DNA from: Bradyrhizobium lablabi
Lineage (GTDB): Bacteria; Pseudomonadota; Alphaproteobacteria; Rhizobiales; Xanthobacteraceae
Length of the DNA: 64,000 nucleotides
Assembly (NCBI RefSeq): GCF_001440475.1
Contig: NZ_LLYB01000053.1
Coordinates: 101,968-165,967 of the forward strand
Direction: 5' to 3'
Positions 60,768-64,000 of this stretch are shown piece by piece (position 1 is the stretch's first letter; each line of letters begins with the position of its first letter). A model generated the notes under the pieces. That model saw nothing but the letters and a program-made list of their open reading frames with translations. It ran no database searches and had not been told where the DNA came from. Both the position numbers and the translations under genes were made by a program.

Positions 60768-61612
60768 CCTCGACAACCATCACGCCAACCCGGAGCGGCT
60801 TCTCGGCGGCCGAATACCTCACCTGCCTGAACGGCATCGTGTGGCGCGAGGCGCTTCGCTTTCTGCATCAGCGCGAACGCTTCATCTCGGCGCTGGTGCG
60901 GCCGCTGGTCTGGCTGTTCATCTTCGCCGCCGGCTTCCGCCAGGTGCTCGGCCTCTCCATCATCCCGCCCTATGAGACCTACATCCTGTATGAGGTCTAC
61001 ATCGCGCCCGGCCTGATGGCGATGATCCAGCTCTTCAACGGCATGCAGTCCTCGCTCTCGATGGTCTACGACCGCGAGATGGGCAATATGCGGACGTTGC
61101 TGGTAAGCCCGCTGCCGCGCTGGTTTCTCTTGTCCTGCAAGCTACTGGCGGGAACCGCGGTCTCGTTGCTTCAGGTCTACGCCTTCCTGCTGATTGCCTG
61201 GTTCTGGGACATCGCGCCGCCGCCGGCCGGCTATCTCACCGTGCTGCCGGCGCTGGTCCTGTCGGGCCTGATGCTCGGCGCGCTCGGCATGCTGATCTCT
61301 TCCGGCATCAAGCAGCTGGAGAACTTTGCAGGCGTGATGAACTTTGTCATCTTTCCGATGTTCTTCGCCTCATCAGCGCTCTATCCGCTGTGGCGCATCC
61401 TGGAGAGCAGCCCGATGCTCTACTATGTCTGCTTGTTCAATCCGTTCACGCATGCCGTGGAGCTGATCCGCTTTGCGCTGTACGGACAGGTCAACTGGAT
61501 CGCGCTTGCGGTCGTCGGGGGCTGCACGATCGTCTTCATGGTCGGCGCCATCCTGGCATACGATCCATCGCGCGGCCTGATACGCCGCGGGCCGGCCGGA
61601 GGCGAGACATGA
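60764..61612 (+). CDS. ABC-2 type permease (PQQ/lut system, LutF-like)
   Basis: A 282-residue membrane protein of the ABC-2 family with about six hydrophobic segments, for example PLVWLFIFAAGFRQVLGL and LLQVYAFLLIAWFW, and the ENFAGVMNFVIFPMFFASSALYP motif near the end. ABC-2 permeases more often export than import, which leaves the transport direction of lut-type systems open. It overlaps its neighbours by four bases at both ends. Confidence 0.88.
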   Translation: MTSTTITPTRSGFSAAEYLTCLNGIVWREALRFLHQRERFISALVRPLVWLFIFAAGFRQVLGLSIIPPYETYILYEVYIAPGLMAMIQLFNGMQSSLSMVYDREMGNMRTLLVSPLPRWFLLSCKLLAGTAVSLLQVYAFLLIAWFWDIAPPPAGYLTVLPALVLSGLMLGALGMLISSGIKQLENFAGVMNFVIFPMFFASSALYPLWRILESSPMLYYVCLFNPFTHAVELIRFALYGQVNWIALAVVGGCTIVFMVGAILAYDPSRGLIRRGPAGGET

Positions 61613-62220
61613 GATACCGGAGTGCGATCGCCGTATTTCTTGCCATGACGGTCATCAGCGGACGCGCCCAGGCCGCCGATCCGCGCTATCCGGACTGGCC
61701 GTGCACCCAGGCCAAGGTGCCCGAAATTTCGCTGGCCGCGGTGTGGGCAGGCCCGCCGCTCGACGACGCCTCCGGTAAATGGAAGAATGACGCCAAGGTC
61801 AGCTCGCTGGTTGCGAAGCTTGCGGCAAGACGAACTCCGCTTGAGGAAGCGCAAAAGGCAATCACAGAATATCTGAGCGGTGCGGCCGACAAAGCCGCCA
61901 GTGGGAAATTGTTGTTTGCCGGCCTGTTCGAAGCGCTCAATGCCCAACGCTCCCAGGTGATGAACGGGCTGGAACGCGTCACGCGGAAGCAACGCGAGGC
62001 GGCGGAGAAAATCCGCGCCGATACGCTGGCCCTGCAGGCGCTGCAGGGTGAAACGCCGCCCGATCAGACCAAGGTCGACGAGCTCGGCAACCAGCTCGTC
62101 TGGCAGACGCGCATTTTCGAAGACCGGCGGAATGTCATCAAATTCGTCTGCGAGGTGCCGACGGCGATCGACCAGCGACTATTCGCGCTCGGGCGAACGA
62201 TTCAGCAGGAGATCGAATAG
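61609..62220 (+). CDS. Exported helical protein of the lut-like operon
   Basis: A 203-residue protein with a Sec signal (IAVFLAMTVISGRAQA), a cysteine soon after it (YPDWPCTQAKVPEISLAAVWAG) and one near the end (FVCEVP), and long amphipathic helices between. I know no defined domain; similar exported proteins close lut-type operons and LutG may correspond. It has no EF-hands, so it is not a lanmodulin. Confidence 0.7.
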   Translation: MRYRSAIAVFLAMTVISGRAQAADPRYPDWPCTQAKVPEISLAAVWAGPPLDDASGKWKNDAKVSSLVAKLAARRTPLEEAQKAITEYLSGAADKAASGKLLFAGLFEALNAQRSQVMNGLERVTRKQREAAEKIRADTLALQALQGETPPDQTKVDELGNQLVWQTRIFEDRRNVIKFVCEVPTAIDQRLFALGRTIQQEIE

Positions 62221-62232
62221 TCGTTTTTGTTT

Positions 62233-62281
62233 GAGCATGATCTTCTCGCAAAACCGCTACACTCTTTTCCGGATCATGCTC
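62233..62281. repeat. Bradyrhizobium-like GAGCATGATC palindromic repeat, likely bidirectional terminator
   Basis: GAGCATGATC (62233-62242) and GATCATGCTC (62272-62281) are perfect 10-base arms around a 29-base loop containing CGCAAAACCGC. It lies between two convergent genes and overlaps the stop codon of the CXXCW-type gene. I recall this sequence as a frequent dispersed repeat in Bradyrhizobium. A T-rich stretch sits beside it. Confidence 0.7.
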
Positions 62282-62856
62282 TAACGCGGCGATGCGGTCT
62301 CCTCACCTGTCCGTGGCTCCGGCTGCGATTCCACCAGCGGCAAGCCGGCGCGTTCCCAACTGTCGGTTCCTTCCGGGTACCAGGCCACGTTCGAATAGCC
62401 ATACGACAGGATTCGCTTCGCCGCGTTCCAGGACATCCAGCAATCGGCTTGGCAATACACCACGACCAGCGCGGCCGTGTTGCCGGCTGTGGCGCGAACG
62501 AGCCCGCGCCGCAGATAGTCTTCCGTCACGGCCGCGAGCTTTCCGTAACCGGTGTCCGGTAGCCACACGCTGCCGGGAATATTGAGCCGCGGCTTGTCAC
62601 GCCAGATCGTGCCTTCGGGAAGATTTGCCGGTTTCGGCGCGCGAGGCATGACGTCGATGAACACGCCCGTCTTCGCCCGCCAGATCGACTCCGCCTCCGC
62701 GGTCGTCAGAACCCGCGCGCCGGCAAGCGTTGCAGGAACCGGCGCACGGTAATCCTGCATGCGGTAGTCGCCGGGTTCGGGAGGTCTTTCCTGCGCGAGG
62801 GGCGAGACGATGAACGGGAACGCCGCGAGGATCAGGCCTGCGAGCGCTGCCCTCAT
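62281..62856 (-). CDS. PQQ-associated CXXCW-type (rhodanese-like) protein
   Basis: A 191-residue exported protein (signal LAGLILAAFPFIVSPLAQ) with a rhodanese-like fold. The motif is YCQADCWMSWNAAKR, so the spacing here is C-x3-C-W. The family is named for its co-occurrence with PQQ dehydrogenase systems; the function is unknown, with disulphide or sulphur handling possible. Its start overlaps the stop of the MoxJ-like gene (ATGA). Confidence 0.85.
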   Translation of the reverse strand: MRAALAGLILAAFPFIVSPLAQERPPEPGDYRMQDYRAPVPATLAGARVLTTAEAESIWRAKTGVFIDVMPRAPKPANLPEGTIWRDKPRLNIPGSVWLPDTGYGKLAAVTEDYLRRGLVRATAGNTAALVVVYCQADCWMSWNAAKRILSYGYSNVAWYPEGTDSWERAGLPLVESQPEPRTGEETASPR

Positions 62857-63737
62857 TGCGCTTTCGTTGCCGTCTCCGCGCCGATCGGCCGGTCATTCTC
62901 GTCGAGCAGGGGAACGCCGTAGTCGAGCAGTATCTTGTTGATGGCGGGCTGGTTTTCCTGGATCAGGCGGTTGAGCAGCCGCTTCCAGTTCTGGTCTGCC
63001 CCGCGCACGCCCATGCCGATACGAAACGTCAATCGCGGGCCGGTCGTTTCCTTCACGAGCGGCGTGACATGGAGCGGCGGGTTTGCCTTCTTGGCATAGA
63101 AGCCTGCGTGCGGTCCCCACAAAATGGCGGCATCGATCTGGCCGGACATCAGGTCATTGATCATGGCCTCGGCCGACGAGTCCAGGCGGGTATCAACCAT
63201 CAGCTGATAGGGCTTGGCATTCGCCATCAGGCCGTTGACGGCCATGTTGGTGCCGGGCGGCGTGCCGGCGACGATGCCGATATGCTTGCCTTTCAGGCGC
63301 TCGTCTTCCAGCGTCGCAACGTCTTCGAGGCCGCTGCCTTGCTTGGCGACCAGCGCATAAGCGGTGCGATAATAGGGATTGGTGCCCTGAACCAGATCAT
63401 CGCCCTGCGGGAAGCCCATGATGACGTCGCATCGATGCGCACCAAGGGTCATGCGGACGAAGCCGGTCGCCTGCGGAAAGTACATGTAGTCCAGCTTCTT
63501 GTTCAGCTTCTCGGCGAACAATTCCGCGAGCTTGTTCTCGAACCCCTCGCCCTTGTCGTTGGAGAACGGCAGGTTGCGCGGATCGGCGCACACCCGAAGC
63601 ACCTTGGGATCGACCAGTTCGATCGACAGATCGCCGCTCTCCTTGATCTGTGCGCGCGCGACGTCCGGCCCTAGCAGTACCGCGAAGATCGCCACCATGG
63701 AAATCGCCAGCCAGCGCTTTTGTCCGGCATATGTCAT
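62853..63737 (-). CDS. xoxJ: Quinoprotein-associated periplasmic binding protein (MoxJ/XoxJ-like)
   Basis: A 294-residue exported protein of the amino-acid-binding (SBP_bac_3) fold. The mature part starts IELVDPKVLRVCADPRNLPFSNDKGEGFENKLAELFAEKL, typical of the MoxJ family, which is needed to activate or mature methanol dehydrogenase. The ATG at 63737 is preferred to a GTG five codons upstream. It is divergent from the right-edge gene and coupled to the CXXCW gene. Confidence 0.88.
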   Translation of the reverse strand: MTYAGQKRWLAISMVAIFAVLLGPDVARAQIKESGDLSIELVDPKVLRVCADPRNLPFSNDKGEGFENKLAELFAEKLNKKLDYMYFPQATGFVRMTLGAHRCDVIMGFPQGDDLVQGTNPYYRTAYALVAKQGSGLEDVATLEDERLKGKHIGIVAGTPPGTNMAVNGLMANAKPYQLMVDTRLDSSAEAMINDLMSGQIDAAILWGPHAGFYAKKANPPLHVTPLVKETTGPRLTFRIGMGVRGADQNWKRLLNRLIQENQPAINKILLDYGVPLLDENDRPIGAETATKAQ

Positions 63738-63970
63738 CGAAAGCTGCTGCACTTGCGGTCCGCCATGGTTGCCAATTCCAAAAAACTATCGGCAACTTCG
63801 ACGAACAAGTTCCGTTGAAGCCACAGACGAGCAAAATGCTATGCTTGTCAATTGGGGGCTGCAACAGGAATAATGTTGGTGACGGACTCGATGCCTGTGC
63901 TGCGACGCAAACATTGCCGCGATGAAACTGCACTCGCCGATCGTGCTTCGTGGTGGACGGAGGCCGAAAT

Positions 63971-64000
63971 ATGGCTCGCCCCGCATTGATCCTTGCCGCG
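63971..64000 (+). CDS. Start of an exported protein (3' truncated by window edge)
   Basis: An ATG at 63971, preceded by a GGAGG site at 63959-63963, opens a frame reading MARPALILAA to the window end, which looks like the start of a signal peptide. It is divergent from the MoxJ-like gene. Only ten codons are visible, so identity is unknown; another component of the methanol/PQQ island is likely. Confidence 0.45.
   Translation, partial: MARPALILAA

Noticed and set aside
61609..62220. Lanmodulin-like lanthanide-binding protein
   Set aside because: The exported protein has no EF-hand loops of the DxDxDG type, nor did I see any elsewhere in the island.

Overview
The window looks like a chromosomal segment from an alphaproteobacterium of the Bradyrhizobium type. 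This rests on high GC, a cbbF-P-T-A-L-S-X Calvin operon with divergent cbbR, a lanthanide-type methanol dehydrogenase island, an alphaproteobacterial hut cluster with hutF, and palindromic intergenic repeats of a kind common in Bradyrhizobium genomes. I recognised no tRNA, rRNA, CRISPR array, transposase or phage gene. The segment is almost wholly metabolic and densely coding, with many 4-base ATGA/GTGA overlaps.

Layout. 1-4.7 kb: an aromatic ring-hydroxylating dioxygenase (alpha subunit cut by the window edge, beta subunit), a dihydrodiol-type SDR dehydrogenase, a Rieske ferredoxin, a TetR regulator and two VOC extradiol-dioxygenase-like proteins; the first of these has lost most catalytic residues. 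4.8-9.6 kb: AMP nucleosidase facing a three-gene operon matching the URC (UMP-based) uracil catabolism pathway. 9.8-16.4 kb: histidine utilisation (hutU, hutH, hutI, divergent hutF-hutC) with a HutC operator in the shared promoter. 16.5-20.6 kb: an NMT1-type ABC transporter and a Cys/Met-metabolism PLP enzyme. 20.7-26.8 kb: a PQQ alcohol dehydrogenase with the lanthanide Asp, an exported Rieske protein, and a divergent two-subunit molybdenum hydroxylase. 26.9-30.9 kb: ureide degradation (ureidoglycine aminohydrolase, ureidoglycolate lyase), dctA and a divergent LysR regulator. 30.9-32.6 kb: alanine dehydrogenase with a divergent Lrp-type regulator.

32.7-41.9 kb is a complete form IC RuBisCO/Calvin operon. 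42-46 kb holds an orphan ABC binding protein, a Gfo/Idh/MocA dehydrogenase and an FAH-family enzyme. 46.4-64 kb is a methanol/formaldehyde island: gfa, glutathione-dependent formaldehyde dehydrogenase, xoxG, xoxF, an AraC regulator, a TonB-dependent receptor, a divergently encoded sensor kinase and response regulator, S-formylglutathione hydrolase, a lut-like ABC transporter set, a CXXCW-type PQQ-associated protein, a MoxJ/XoxJ-like binding protein and the start of a further exported protein.

Read together, the right half can oxidise methanol to formaldehyde (XoxF/XoxG/XoxJ), formaldehyde to formate through glutathione (Gfa, AdhC/FlhA, FghA), and fix CO2 through the Calvin cycle; formate dehydrogenase and PQQ synthesis are not in the window. 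The TonB receptor plus lut-like transporter next to xoxF suggest a lanthanide uptake route. All functional calls come from motifs and remembered family features; no database search was run.
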